This document shows, one piece after another, positions 1 through 8,703 of a stretch of DNA of 64,000 nucleotides. Position 1 is the stretch's first letter. Each line of letters starts with the position of its first letter. Where the stretch lies: NCBI GenBank assembly GCA_039964455.1, contig JBDVXK010000021.1, forward strand, positions 1 to 64,000, written 5' to 3'. The notes below the pieces were generated by a model. It was not told the origin of the DNA. It did not search any database and worked only from the letters and a program-made list of their open reading frames with translations. This stretch comes from CALJFL01 sp039964455. Its GTDB lineage: Bacteria; Pseudomonadota; Gammaproteobacteria; Pseudomonadales; Halieaceae. A program made the translations under genes and the position numbers.

Positions 1-109
1 CTCCGCCAAAGGCTTTACGACAGCGCGAGCAATGACACTTGTAAACGCCGCCATTAATCTCCCCGACCTCGAAGGCCACCGCGCCGCACAAACAACTTCC
101 CATCGTCAT
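1..109 (-). CDS. GFA/CENP-V family zinc protein, N-terminal fragment
   Basis: The gene runs off the left edge, so only the first 36 codons are visible, read leftward from the ATG at 109; a second ATG two codons later (103) is an equally good start. The translation has GSCLCG at residues 4-9 and CHCSRCRKAFGG at residues 25-36. This is the C-x-C ... C-x-C-x2-C zinc-ligand layout of the glutathione-dependent formaldehyde-activating enzyme (GFA)/CENP-V fold. Many family members have no proven formaldehyde role, so the substrate is unknown. It is divergent from the reductase at 308 across about 200 bp of presumed promoter DNA in which I see no clear operator. The C-terminal half must be read from the neighbouring sequence. 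Confidence 0.8.
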   Translation of the reverse strand, partial: MTMGSCLCGAVAFEVGEINGGVYKCHCSRCRKAFGG

Positions 110-307
110 CTCAGGTTCCCAAATATTTTCTCAGTGAAAACTGCAACAAGCCTAATGAAAAATCAGCTCGTTGGCCAAAACTGTTGTCTTCGCACCGGCG
201 TCTATGATCAGATACAGCGCACATTAACCGGAGCGCATTGACCGCCTCCGCAAAAACCTGACCGCCTGCTGCATCGCATGGGCAAATGACAATAACGGAG
301 AGAAACA

Positions 308-1333
308 ATGAGCGACAGTAACCAACAGTGGCTGTTAAAGCAGCGTCCCACCGGCATGCTGGGGGCCGAGCACTTTGACCGGGTGGCATCGCCTATGCTA
401 CAGCCTGATCTTGCGGCAGGTGAAGTGTTGGTAAAAACCCTGATGCTTGGCTTCGACCCTGCAATGCGCGGCTGGGTGCAGGATGAGCCCAGCTACCTGC
501 CGCCTGTGGCGATTGGCGACCCCATGCGGGCCAGCGGCGTGGGACAGGTCACCCAGTCGAACAACAGCGAATTGCCGACAGGCACGCTTGTCCAAGGGCT
601 TTTGGACTGGCAGGAGTACAGTATTGGCAATCGCGCGGGCGGCATGCCGTTGCAGGCATTACCGGAAGGCACCCCGCCAGGCATGGCCCTAAGCGTTTTC
701 GGCAGTACCAGTCTTACCGCTTACTTTGGACTGCTGGACGTAGGCCAGCCAAAAGCTGGCGAAACCGTACTGGTGTCTGGCGCTGCAGGGGCGACCGGCT
801 CAGTGGTTGCTCAAATTGCCCGTCTGAAGGGCTGCAAAGTTGTGGGCATTGCCGGCGGTGAGGAGAAGTGCCAGTGGTTACGCGACGCTTGTAAAATCGA
901 GCATGTCATCGACTACAAGAAAGAGGATATCGACCAGCGTATAGGCGAGCTCTGCCCTCAAGGCGTCGATGTCTTCTTCGATAACGTTGGCGGCGAAACC
1001 CTGGAAACCGCCATCGGACACATGGCAGACTTCGGCCGCATCGCCCTGTGCGGAGCAATCTCCGGGTACAACGATGAGACGCCCGCGCCAGGCCCACACA
1101 ACTTGATGATACTGACCACGCGCCGCATCCGGATGCAGGGTTTCATCGTGCTGGACTTCCTTGATCGGGCAGAAGAAGCCATAACGCAGTTAATGGAATG
1201 GGTGATGGCAGGAGAGATCGCCTGGCGGGAAGACGTGCAGGAAGGTTTCGATAATATCCCTGCCACCTTCCAGCGACTTTTCGATGGACGTAATGTGGGC
1301 AAGCAGCTACTGAAACTGGCCGATCCAGAGTAG
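308..1333 (+). CDS. Zinc-independent medium-chain NADP-dependent oxidoreductase (CurA/PTGR-like)
   Basis: This 341-residue protein belongs to the medium-chain dehydrogenase/reductase superfamily, in the branch that includes leukotriene B4 12-hydroxydehydrogenase/prostaglandin reductase and E. coli CurA. These reduce the C=C bond of alpha,beta-unsaturated ketones with NADPH. Visible features are an N-terminal GroES-like part with LGFDPAMRGWV at about 47-57 and a Rossmann glycine motif GAAGATGS at about 158-165. The structural zinc cysteines of true alcohol dehydrogenases are absent. The ATG is preceded by GGAG about 7 bases upstream and the length is typical. The stop codon lies directly against a palindrome of two DnaA-box sequences. 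A detoxification or enone-reduction role is inferred from the family; the substrate is not determinable. Confidence 0.9.
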   Translation: MSDSNQQWLLKQRPTGMLGAEHFDRVASPMLQPDLAAGEVLVKTLMLGFDPAMRGWVQDEPSYLPPVAIGDPMRASGVGQVTQSNNSELPTGTLVQGLLDWQEYSIGNRAGGMPLQALPEGTPPGMALSVFGSTSLTAYFGLLDVGQPKAGETVLVSGAAGATGSVVAQIARLKGCKVVGIAGGEEKCQWLRDACKIEHVIDYKKEDIDQRIGELCPQGVDVFFDNVGGETLETAIGHMADFGRIALCGAISGYNDETPAPGPHNLMILTTRRIRMQGFIVLDFLDRAEEAITQLMEWVMAGEIAWREDVQEGFDNIPATFQRLFDGRNVGKQLLKLADPE

Positions 1334-1360
1334 TTATCCACAGCTGAGACTGTGGATAAC
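1333..1360. repeat. Perfect 11-bp inverted repeat made of two consensus DnaA boxes
   Basis: GTTATCCACAG, six bases (CTGAGA), then CTGTGGATAAC. Each arm contains the nine-base DnaA-box consensus TTATCCACA exactly (1334-1342 on + and 1351-1359 on -). A third near-match, TGTGGATAG, lies at 1541-1549. The repeat begins on the last base of the stop codon of the reductase gene, so it could also act as a transcription terminator, but only TTT follows it. The rest of the 1334-1673 gap contains an AT-rich stretch (about 1440-1520) and a hairpin at 1522-1541; no gene is seen there. Confidence 0.7.
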
Positions 1361-1511
1361 TTTGGGGATAGGCCGAGACCAGCCGTGAATCACATCGGCC
1401 TGCCCCACTTCGCCCACGCAAGCAGCCAACAGCTGTTGCTAGCGCTTTACAACTTCAAATCAATGACTTAGCGATTTTTTATAGCATCTGAAAAACCGGC
1501 AGACGATATAA

Positions 1512-1541
1512 CACTATAAATAAAGTGCCGGAAGGCACTTT
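1512..1541 (-). terminator. Probable terminator downstream of rlmKL
   Basis: An 8-bp perfect stem AAAGTGCC/GGCACTTT with a four-base loop occupies 1522-1541. Read on the minus strand it is followed by ATTTATAG, a U-rich but interrupted tail. It lies about 130 bp past the rlmKL stop codon, so it would end leftward transcription there. The assignment rests on hairpin shape alone. Confidence 0.45.
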
Positions 1542-1673
1542 GTGGATAGAGTTGATGGCCATTGGTTGGTGGACACTAACCGTTGAAAGCCCGTATATCG
1601 AAGCCCCCTTCTAAAGCAAAAAGCGAAAATTGGGACAATAGCTGCGCATTTTCGATGCTACTTATCTCTTTTT

Positions 1674-3866
1674 TCACGTCGCCTGCCGCCGATGCTGTAG
1701 CTGCCAACATTGATGAATCCGGGGGTTGCGCTGAAAATCGGGGTCCAGAGTCTGGCGGGTAATATCCGCGCAATCGAAGGCCTCTACTACCTGAGCATCC
1801 AACTTGAAGCCTCGACGGTTATTCGAGAAGTACAAACTCCCCCCCACTCGCAGGCGCTGCATCGCCAGCTCCAATAGTGCAGCGTGATCGCGCTGCACAT
1901 CAAAGTCGGCTGCCGCACCCGAGGTATTTGAAAAAGATGGCGGATCAACCATGATCAAATCGAATTGTTGGTCGCACTCCTGCAGCCACTGTCGACAATC
2001 TGCCCTGACAACATGATTACGATTTTCTGCCAGTCCATTCACCGCGAGGTTTTTACGCAGCCAGCCCAGGTAGGTATTTGAGGTGTCCACGCTTGTGGTA
2101 GACGCGGCACCGGACATAGCGGCATGCACGCTGGCACTGCCGGTGTAGCAGAACAAATTCAGAAATTCTTTGTCACTACTCTCCGCCGCAAGCCGCAGAC
2201 GCAATGGCCGATGATCAAGAAACAGGCCTGTATCGATATAATCGTGCAGATTTACCAGCAGCTTCACAGCGCCTTCGCGCACGGTTAGCAACTCCCCTCT
2301 ACTGTCCTGCTTGCCGTATTGCTCGGCGCCGCGCTGGCGACTGCGCTGCTTATAGACGATCCGGTCCTCGGCCAGGTCTAGCGCCCCGGGCAAGGCAGCC
2401 TTTACCTCTGCCAGCCTTCGGCTAGCGGCCTCTTCGGCAACACCCTTGGGGGCACGGTATTCGGCAACATGCGCGTGCCCGTCGTACAGATCTACGGCTA
2501 CCGCATATTCCGGCATGTCGGCGTCATACAATCGATAACAGTTAATATTATCTCGTCGAACCCAACTGGCCAGCCGCTTACGGTTTTTCCGAATCCGGTT
2601 ACCAAACATTCTGGCGCCTTCAGACAACTCACGCTGCGCCTGAACGTCGGCCACCTCTGCAGACGCGGCGGCATGGGTTGGCCTGAAGGTGTTATCGGTC
2701 AAGCTGAACAGCAGAAGACTCGACTCAAGCGCTCCATTCCAGAGGGTATAGCGTTTGTGACTACGCAAGCCAACAGCCCGACCAAGATCCAGGTCAGCGG
2801 TGAATACCGCCGCCTGCCATCCATCAAACTCCCTGGCCATTGTCTCCCCCAGCTGCTGGTACAAAAAGCTGAGGCTGGCTTTTTCACCCAGCCGTTCCCC
2901 GTAGGGAGGGTTGCATATCACCAGCCCATCATCCAGGGAAATATGCGTAGGCTTTTTCAATTCTGACAATGACTTACAAGATACTCTTATCGCTTTATCG
3001 AGGCCGGCGCTGGCAATATTTTGTTGCGCCGCGCGGATCACCCTGGGGTCGGCATCGTAGCCGCGAATCTCTGGCAGCTGCCTGGACCGGCCTCGCTCTG
3101 CCCGGGCATGCGCATCCGACCACACCATGCGCCACTGCTCCGGGTTATGCCCCAGCCAGTGCTCGAAACCAAACTGCTCCCGCTGCAGGCCGGGCGCTAT
3201 ATCCGCAACCATCAAGGCACCTTCCAGTAACAGCGTCGCCGAGCCGCACATCGGGTCGATTAGAGCGCCACCCCGCGCCGCGATCCCCGGCCAATCAGCC
3301 CTTAACAGCAGCGCGGCCGCCAGGTTTTCCTTCAACGGCGCTTCGCCCGCCTGACGACGGTAGCCTCGCCTGTGCAGGCTCCCCCCGGAAAAATCCAGGG
3401 ATACATGCAGTTTCGATTTCACCAGGCGCAGGTTCAACCGAACCTGCGGATTTTTGCGGTCAACAGAGGGCCGCACCCCACCATTGTCAACGAACCAGTC
3501 TACGATCGCGTCCTTACTCTTCTGCGCGCCAAACTGGGTGTTGCGAATGCCATCATTCTGACCCAGAAAATCTATGGCTATCGTACTGCTGGGGCTTAGC
3601 ACCGTGTTCCAGGACATCTCCCTCAGCCCGGCATATAAACTGTCGGCATCGGTTACGGGGAAATTATGCAAGGGCATAAGAACCCGGTTGGCGAGCCTGG
3701 ACCAGAGACAGGCCCGGTAAGCAATGGCCGTCGGCCCGTGAAAGTAGACGCCCGCAACAGTTTCACGGACAGACTCTGCACCCAGTGTGGTCAGCTCATG
3801 CGCCAGCAGGGATTCTATCCCCTTGGGACAGGCAGCAAACCACGTGGGCAGCGGCGATTCGGTCAC
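1674..3866 (-). CDS. rlmKL: Bifunctional 23S rRNA methyltransferase RlmKL (m7G2069 and m2G2445)
   Basis: At 730 residues this is the fused ribosomal RNA methyltransferase of gammaproteobacteria. The N-terminal THUMP-containing RlmL half methylates N2 of G2445 and the C-terminal RlmK half methylates N7 of G2069 in 23S rRNA. Visible are the SAM loop DPMCGSATLLLE at about 204-215 and the RlmL catalytic NPPY at 319-322. The second SAM motif LNLFCYTGSASV starts at about 569 and the RlmK motif DPPSFSN at about 641-647. The start is GTG at 3866, with GAGG about 8 bases upstream. It follows the XRE-type regulator by 9 bp and is probably co-transcribed with it. Both active-site motifs are intact, so both activities are expected. 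Confidence 0.96.
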   Translation of the reverse strand: MTESPLPTWFAACPKGIESLLAHELTTLGAESVRETVAGVYFHGPTAIAYRACLWSRLANRVLMPLHNFPVTDADSLYAGLREMSWNTVLSPSSTIAIDFLGQNDGIRNTQFGAQKSKDAIVDWFVDNGGVRPSVDRKNPQVRLNLRLVKSKLHVSLDFSGGSLHRRGYRRQAGEAPLKENLAAALLLRADWPGIAARGGALIDPMCGSATLLLEGALMVADIAPGLQREQFGFEHWLGHNPEQWRMVWSDAHARAERGRSRQLPEIRGYDADPRVIRAAQQNIASAGLDKAIRVSCKSLSELKKPTHISLDDGLVICNPPYGERLGEKASLSFLYQQLGETMAREFDGWQAAVFTADLDLGRAVGLRSHKRYTLWNGALESSLLLFSLTDNTFRPTHAAASAEVADVQAQRELSEGARMFGNRIRKNRKRLASWVRRDNINCYRLYDADMPEYAVAVDLYDGHAHVAEYRAPKGVAEEAASRRLAEVKAALPGALDLAEDRIVYKQRSRQRGAEQYGKQDSRGELLTVREGAVKLLVNLHDYIDTGLFLDHRPLRLRLAAESSDKEFLNLFCYTGSASVHAAMSGAASTTSVDTSNTYLGWLRKNLAVNGLAENRNHVVRADCRQWLQECDQQFDLIMVDPPSFSNTSGAAADFDVQRDHAALLELAMQRLRVGGSLYFSNNRRGFKLDAQVVEAFDCADITRQTLDPDFQRNPRIHQCWQLQHRRQAT

Positions 3867-3875
3867 AGGCTTACC

Positions 3876-4589
3876 TCAGGATTTTTTAGTGCGGGGGGCC
3901 GCTTTACGTTTCTTGGGCGCCGCTTTTCTGGGCGCCTTGCGCGCCGCAGCTTTGGGTTTCGCTTTAGCGGCCGGCCGGTTGGCTGTCTTTTCTTTTTCCA
4001 TAACCTCAATAACGAGATTGGTAGAACTCTGCATATAGTCGATAAAGCGGTCGTGCTCCTCATCCGTCAGCGCGCGCAAAAAATCATGCTGGCGGTAGAT
4101 ATTGACGAAGCGACGCTCACGTTCGAAGTGCTTGGGCAGTGCCATCACGCCCCACTGCTCCAGCGTCTTTTCGAGCTGAGGGTTATAGGTGCGCATGAAC
4201 TTCAGTAGAAAAGGAATCGGGTCGTGGCGGGCGAGTAGCGCGGTAGCACGTAGCATAGTCTCCAGCGGCAAAATGGACTCACCACTTTCCACATCCTCCA
4301 GCATCGCCTTGTCGGCCATACCCAGACTATCCGCAAGATCCTTTAGCGAGATGCCAGCCATCTCCCTGGCGTCACGCAGGAAGCGACCGGCTTCGGCCAT
4401 TGCCTCAAGGCGCTCGGGTTCCAAAGTATTGACCAGGGCGTTACGCAACCAGGTCTCACCGAACATCGCCGTCATGGTGGCCGTGGTCCTGGCGATCTCG
4501 AGCGTTCCCCCGGCAACCTGCCCGGTGAGCTTACGCAACGCGCTAAATAGCGAATCCTGCTGTTCTTTACTGATATCGTCTTCAGACAT
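3876..4589 (-). CDS. XRE-type helix-turn-helix regulator with basic Lys/Ala C-terminal tail
   Basis: With the ATG at 4589 the protein has 237 residues; TTG at 4607 and GTG at 4595 are alternative starts, and no Shine-Dalgarno decides between them. Residues 70-118 form a Cro/C1-type helix-turn-helix region (AREMAGISLKDLADSLGMAD and following). The middle is helical and rich in charged residues. The last ~37 residues are almost only Lys, Ala, Pro and Arg, like a histone H1 tail, which suggests extra nonspecific DNA or RNA contact. It sits 9 bp upstream of rlmKL and after two lipoprotein genes. The target is unknown; autoregulation is possible but no operator was recognised. Confidence 0.8.
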   Translation of the reverse strand: MSEDDISKEQQDSLFSALRKLTGQVAGGTLEIARTTATMTAMFGETWLRNALVNTLEPERLEAMAEAGRFLRDAREMAGISLKDLADSLGMADKAMLEDVESGESILPLETMLRATALLARHDPIPFLLKFMRTYNPQLEKTLEQWGVMALPKHFERERRFVNIYRQHDFLRALTDEEHDRFIDYMQSSTNLVIEVMEKEKTANRPAAKAKPKAAARKAPRKAAPKKRKAAPRTKKS

Positions 4590-4658
4590 AGCCACAGCAT
4601 AGCGCAACCTCGGCAGATTGCGGAATCTCGTTGTGAAGGGGTTTTGAGGGGAAGCGCG

Positions 4659-5792
4659 CTAGGCGCCGGGTAATCCGGTTTCCAGCGCGAAAATCTGCTT
4701 CAGAATATCTCGCCACTCAGCATACTGGTTGTCCAGTGTTCCACTGAGCCGAAACACCTTGCCGCTGGCTTTCAGCACTGTAGGCGCAACCTCATTGTCG
4801 AAACCGACGGCCAACTCGTGCAGATCCTGCTGCTGAATTTTCGTCCACTTGAACGCGTTGTAGGTTTGCTGCATCGCAGGAAATGTGCCCCGGCGCCCCT
4901 GGCTCTCCCTGGTGGCAAGCCGCCGCTGGTAGTCTTCCTTGTAGATGGCCTGCTCTCGCCCGTACTGTCGCCAGAGATCATAGGTGGGGCCCATCTCTTC
5001 TGACAGCTTGAGGTACTGCTCATCGACAGTGTCGATAAACAGGTATTCCTGGTTCTGGATGCGCTGCACGCGCGCCATCATCGGATCATTATCCGCCGGG
5101 AGACGCACCGCTTTCAGCCTGCCCTGTTCATCCGTGGCCAGAAACCCGGCAAACGCGTCCGGCGAAAGCGACTCAGCGTAGCGCAGCGTTGCCACCGGGG
5201 GTATGGCACGCAGGGCTTCTGCCGGCAACCCACCAAGCGCCGCCAACAAATCATTGGAGAACTGGTTATAGAGGTGTTGATAGGGCTCCCCGCCCACTCT
5301 CACCGGATAATCGGATTCCCGGGACTGGTCCTGGTAGATGCGATCCACCCAGACTCGGCCTGTCACGTCCACGGCTTTTAACGCCAGCACCAGGCGTAGC
5401 CCATCGGAATGCTCTATCCGGCCGGTAATCAATAATACCGTTGTGTCATTGGGTTCAGGCAATACCCGCACCGGACCCCAGGCATTGGTTTCTACCAGGG
5501 TTTCGCGCAACTTAACCGGCATGTACTGTGCTTCTGCCCGTCGAATTTCCGGAAATATCCCACGCTTGCTGTGAGTAGATTCATCGTCCGGGATACCCGG
5601 GTCGAAGATAGCGATACCAATATCCAGCAGCGGCATGTTGGACCGGGGAGAACCTCGCTGCAAGCCAACCACACCCACCGGTGCTGGCCAGACCGCACTA
5701 CCCTGAGCCGCTACCGGCTCTGGCGCCGGCTTCGTCGTACCGCTACAGCCGGCAACGGCAAACGCCAGGAACAGTGCCAACAGAACTCTCAT
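4659..5792 (-). CDS. Uncharacterised lipoprotein
   Basis: I do not recognise a named family. The chosen ATG (5792) overlaps the stop of the upstream gene as ATGA. It gives 377 residues beginning with a lipoprotein signal peptide, MRVLLALFLAFAVAGC, with the lipobox AVAGC. An ATG 18 bases upstream would only lengthen the N-terminus without improving the signal. The mature part is soluble-looking, with no membrane span, and its C-terminal half is rich in Glu, Gln and Arg. It is translationally coupled to another lipoprotein gene (5789-6499), which suggests a joint role in the envelope, possibly as a complex. The function is unknown. Confidence 0.75.
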   Translation of the reverse strand: MRVLLALFLAFAVAGCSGTTKPAPEPVAAQGSAVWPAPVGVVGLQRGSPRSNMPLLDIGIAIFDPGIPDDESTHSKRGIFPEIRRAEAQYMPVKLRETLVETNAWGPVRVLPEPNDTTVLLITGRIEHSDGLRLVLALKAVDVTGRVWVDRIYQDQSRESDYPVRVGGEPYQHLYNQFSNDLLAALGGLPAEALRAIPPVATLRYAESLSPDAFAGFLATDEQGRLKAVRLPADNDPMMARVQRIQNQEYLFIDTVDEQYLKLSEEMGPTYDLWRQYGREQAIYKEDYQRRLATRESQGRRGTFPAMQQTYNAFKWTKIQQQDLHELAVGFDNEVAPTVLKASGKVFRLSGTLDNQYAEWRDILKQIFALETGLPGA

Positions 5793-6499
5793 TTGGCCTC
5801 CGTGGTGCAAACCCGGCCTTTGCTTAGCGTCACCTCGCAGGTATAGCCGGTGCTACCTGGCTCAAACCGTCGATAGACCCTGTTCAGGGTAAATGGCGTA
5901 GTCACGCGATCAGAGACCACGGTAGTCGCTATGCTCATTTGCTGGCCGCCTGGACTGCGGGTCAGCACATGCTGAATACTAAGGCCCTCGGGCAGGAGAA
6001 TACGGAACAGTAACTGATGCCCCACCCAACCACAGGTTTCTGTGCCCAGCGGGTTCTCTACAACCATCTGCTTGCCGTCGAAAAATTCGCAGGTCAACGC
6101 AAAGTTTTCCTCCCGCTTGACCCGGATGTCGTTCTCGCTTTGTTCAATTTCCAGCAGCGGCGACTGGGTGATCATATCCGCCATCTGGGCGAGACCTATA
6201 ACCGTCGCACCGGTATTGCTGTTGCCAACAGCAATGGTTCCGGCGCCGCGCTCGTTACCACCGCGCTGCGCCCGCCGGTCCGCCTGGCGCTGCAGTTCAC
6301 GCACCATCGAATTTAGTCTGGCCTGAATATTGTCACTCTTGCTGTAGTCCATTTCCCAACTACCGCTGAAATCGACCATATCGACATCACCAACAGGAAT
6401 CGGTTGCGCCTTGCGCACTGTCTCACCGCCGCCACAGGCGGTCAGCAGGGTGAGCGTCAATGCAAGCACGAACATAAACATCTGGCGGTAAGCAGTCAT
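5789..6499 (-). CDS. Uncharacterised lipoprotein
   Basis: The start at ATG 6499 yields 236 residues with a signal peptide ending in the lipobox LLTACGG. It leaves a 7-bp gap to the upstream MBL gene, whereas the longer reading frame would overlap it. The mature protein contains a short region predicted helical (RQADRRAQRGGNERGAG) and a beta-rich C-terminal part with two cysteines. No family is recognised. The gene lies between an MBL-fold hydrolase and a second lipoprotein, and the stop overlaps the next start (ATGA), so these three are almost certainly one transcript. Envelope localisation is supported by the signal; function is not. Confidence 0.75.
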   Translation of the reverse strand: MTAYRQMFMFVLALTLTLLTACGGGETVRKAQPIPVGDVDMVDFSGSWEMDYSKSDNIQARLNSMVRELQRQADRRAQRGGNERGAGTIAVGNSNTGATVIGLAQMADMITQSPLLEIEQSENDIRVKREENFALTCEFFDGKQMVVENPLGTETCGWVGHQLLFRILLPEGLSIQHVLTRSPGGQQMSIATTVVSDRVTTPFTLNRVYRRFEPGSTGYTCEVTLSKGRVCTTEAK

Positions 6500-6506
6500 G
6501 GCTGGG

Positions 6507-7484
6507 TTACTGCACCTTTGCCTTTTGTGCGCTCTCTTGCGACAGCGCCGCGACATGTTTCTGCCACCAAATCGTCAGTCCCTGGGCGTTGAGGTCAGCA
6601 TCCATATTCAACCTGTCTCTGTAAGCATTGGCATCATCGTCCGAGAGCAATGGCCGCAAAGCATCCAGCGTGCAATCAAGTACTGCCGATTTTAATGCCT
6701 CGTGGTCTTGCGCATATTGCGAAGCAAGCGCCTGGTAAGAGGCTACCTGTTCAAGCAGTAGCTGCTTCACCTTTGAGTCATAGGGTAGCTCACCGTAATG
6801 CGTCAGATACATTCGCTTTGGCTGGTACTGCGCCAGCAACTCTACTGACTGCGCGAAGAGCGCTGGATTGAATTGTGTGGGTGTAGTCGCTGGCAGCACG
6901 AAGTTGCCACCAGTAAACCGCAGAAAACTGTAGCTGATACCAAACATATCACCGCTGAACCAGCCCTGACTAAGCGCATCCCATACACAGAAATGATGAT
7001 CGGCATGGCCACGGGTATGACGGAATTCCAGCACTGAATTGCCCAGCGTTACGCTATCACCATCCGCCATTTTCTGGACCCGCTCTACAGGAACAGGCGT
7101 AATCTCACCATACATGCGATGAAAAGCCTGTTCGCCATAAACCTGTATCGAGCTTTCCACCAGCCTGCCTGGATCGATCAGGTGCCTGGCCCCTCGCGGA
7201 TGCACCAATAATTGGGCACTGGGGAAGCGAGCCATGATCGTGCCTGCACCACCGGCATGGTCGAGATGAACATGGGTGGGAATCACATAGCGTAGCTGTT
7301 GGTCAGAGATGCCCTTTTCACCCAAGCACTGCTCCAGCGCCGCAATAGAATGAGAAGTGCCCGTCTCGATTACTGCATATTCATCGTCGCGACCCAACAG
7401 GTAAAAACAGGCAATGCCCGGCTCTACATAGCCGGCATCAATACAGGTGACCCCGAAGTCGAGGTCACGCCAGGAGGCAGTCAT
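6507..7484 (-). CDS. MBL-fold metallo-hydrolase
   Basis: A metallo-beta-lactamase-fold hydrolase of 325 residues from the ATG at 7484; a TTG two codons upstream is less likely. The metal-binding signature THVHLDHAGG lies at about 70-79. Later histidines that would complete a dinuclear zinc site are visible in HTRGHADHH and in LTHYGE. The strand order and length fit the glyoxalase II/lactonase-like group of MBL proteins, but no substrate can be read from the sequence. No signal peptide is present, so it is cytoplasmic. It heads the leftward gene string with two lipoproteins, the XRE regulator and rlmKL. Confidence 0.88.
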   Translation of the reverse strand: MTASWRDLDFGVTCIDAGYVEPGIACFYLLGRDDEYAVIETGTSHSIAALEQCLGEKGISDQQLRYVIPTHVHLDHAGGAGTIMARFPSAQLLVHPRGARHLIDPGRLVESSIQVYGEQAFHRMYGEITPVPVERVQKMADGDSVTLGNSVLEFRHTRGHADHHFCVWDALSQGWFSGDMFGISYSFLRFTGGNFVLPATTPTQFNPALFAQSVELLAQYQPKRMYLTHYGELPYDSKVKQLLLEQVASYQALASQYAQDHEALKSAVLDCTLDALRPLLSDDDANAYRDRLNMDADLNAQGLTIWWQKHVAALSQESAQKAKVQ

Positions 7485-7556
7485 ATCCAATTAAAACTCT
7501 AGAGCAAAGCAACAGCGCTGAATCCTGTCACAATACACGTTGCGACAGCAAGCCCC

Positions 7557-8690
7557 TCAACTGAACAAGGCTTCACCCGCGGCAAGCTGGTTACCCAGCG
7601 CCGCCAGATGCCTGGCACTACTTCCCAGGGTCATCTCGTTGTAGCGCAGCCACAGGCAGTAGCGCCAAAGCGGGTAATCGCGATCGATGCCCGTGCCTCC
7701 ATGAACATGCTGGGCGGCATAACTGACCCTGTGCCCACAATCGCCCGCCCAGATTTTGGCTATGTGCAATTCTGTTTCCGCAGGTACATTTGCATCCAGC
7801 AACGATACCGCCTGGTAGGTCGTCAAACGCAAACACTCCACATCAATGTAGCAATCGGCCACCCGATGTCCCACCGCCTGAAAAGTAGCAACGGCAACAC
7901 CAAACTGCTTACGCTCTGAGGTATAGCTGGCTGCCAGCCTCATAGCGGCATCTGCGGCACCCAGCTGATGGGCGCACAGCGCCGCAGCGCTGCGCAATTC
8001 AGTCCATTCCATAATCGCCTGGCCGCCTGAGGCAGCCACAACATCCTGCGCAGGCACGTGAACCTGCTCGAGGGTCAATTCGAACTGTGGCTCAAAGGTT
8101 GTTGCCTCAATGGGCGCAAGCGTCACACCCGGTGCCTGCGGATCAATCAATAACACCGCTACATCATCGCCGTGCCGGGCGGCGAGCAGGATGCGGTGAG
8201 CAGATGACGCAAAGGGCACTGCAAACTTGCTACCGGTAACGAGAAAGCCATCCCCGTCTCTCTGGACTGAGGTCAAAGTCGGTTGGCCAACGAACTCGTT
8301 CAGCGGTTCAGTCAGTGCAGCTGTCAGTAAAATCTCGCCTCTTGCCGCCATCGGTAGCAGGGCCTCACAGACCGCCTGCGGGGCAAACGCCTGAATAGGT
8401 AACATCGCAGACACGCAATGCGATATTGCTGGCACCGGTGCAATGGTTCTACCCACCTCCTCCACAAACAACGCCAGCTCGGTAAACCCAAGGCCCATAC
8501 CACCGTATTGCTCGTCAACAGCAACCCCCGGCAAACCGGCGTCCAGCAACTGTTGCCACAGCGCCCGATCAAAACGCGGCTCCGCATACTCGTCATAGGC
8601 TGCCAATTTGTCGGCCGTCACCTGGTCCGCCAGAATCTGCCTGGCTAAACCCTGCACCTCTAATTGTGCTTCCGAAAATCCAAAGTCCAT
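7557..8690 (-). CDS. Acyl-CoA dehydrogenase, partner subunit of the 8704-9891 gene
   Basis: A 377-residue FAD-dependent acyl-CoA dehydrogenase. The start is the ATG at 8690, with GGGG about 9 bases upstream; the open frame continues 55 codons further, but that extension is antisense-like and overlaps the neighbour. The C-terminal region AAQHVHGGTGIDRDYPLWRY is typical of the family. The usual NEI(V/Q)R-type FAD contact of a homotetrameric enzyme is not obvious here, while it is present in the adjacent gene. Such paired, divergent genes often form alpha2beta2 dehydrogenases (as for FadE28/FadE29 in steroid side-chain degradation). Hetero-oligomer formation is therefore inferred. Substrate unknown, probably a branched or cyclic acyl-CoA. 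Confidence 0.9.
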   Translation of the reverse strand: MDFGFSEAQLEVQGLARQILADQVTADKLAAYDEYAEPRFDRALWQQLLDAGLPGVAVDEQYGGMGLGFTELALFVEEVGRTIAPVPAISHCVSAMLPIQAFAPQAVCEALLPMAARGEILLTAALTEPLNEFVGQPTLTSVQRDGDGFLVTGSKFAVPFASSAHRILLAARHGDDVAVLLIDPQAPGVTLAPIEATTFEPQFELTLEQVHVPAQDVVAASGGQAIMEWTELRSAAALCAHQLGAADAAMRLAASYTSERKQFGVAVATFQAVGHRVADCYIDVECLRLTTYQAVSLLDANVPAETELHIAKIWAGDCGHRVSYAAQHVHGGTGIDRDYPLWRYCLWLRYNEMTLGSSARHLAALGNQLAAGEALFS

Positions 8691-8703
8691 GGCTATACCC
8701 CTG

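Noticed and set aside
1333..1549. Chromosomal replication origin (oriC)
   Set aside because: Only three boxes, and dnaA, dnaN and gidA-type neighbours are missing. A titration or regulatory site, or a terminator, is more modest.
2969..3679. 236-codon open frame on the plus strand
   Set aside because: It lies antisense within rlmKL and has no recognised family; Pro/Arg/Ser-rich composition is typical of a shadow frame.
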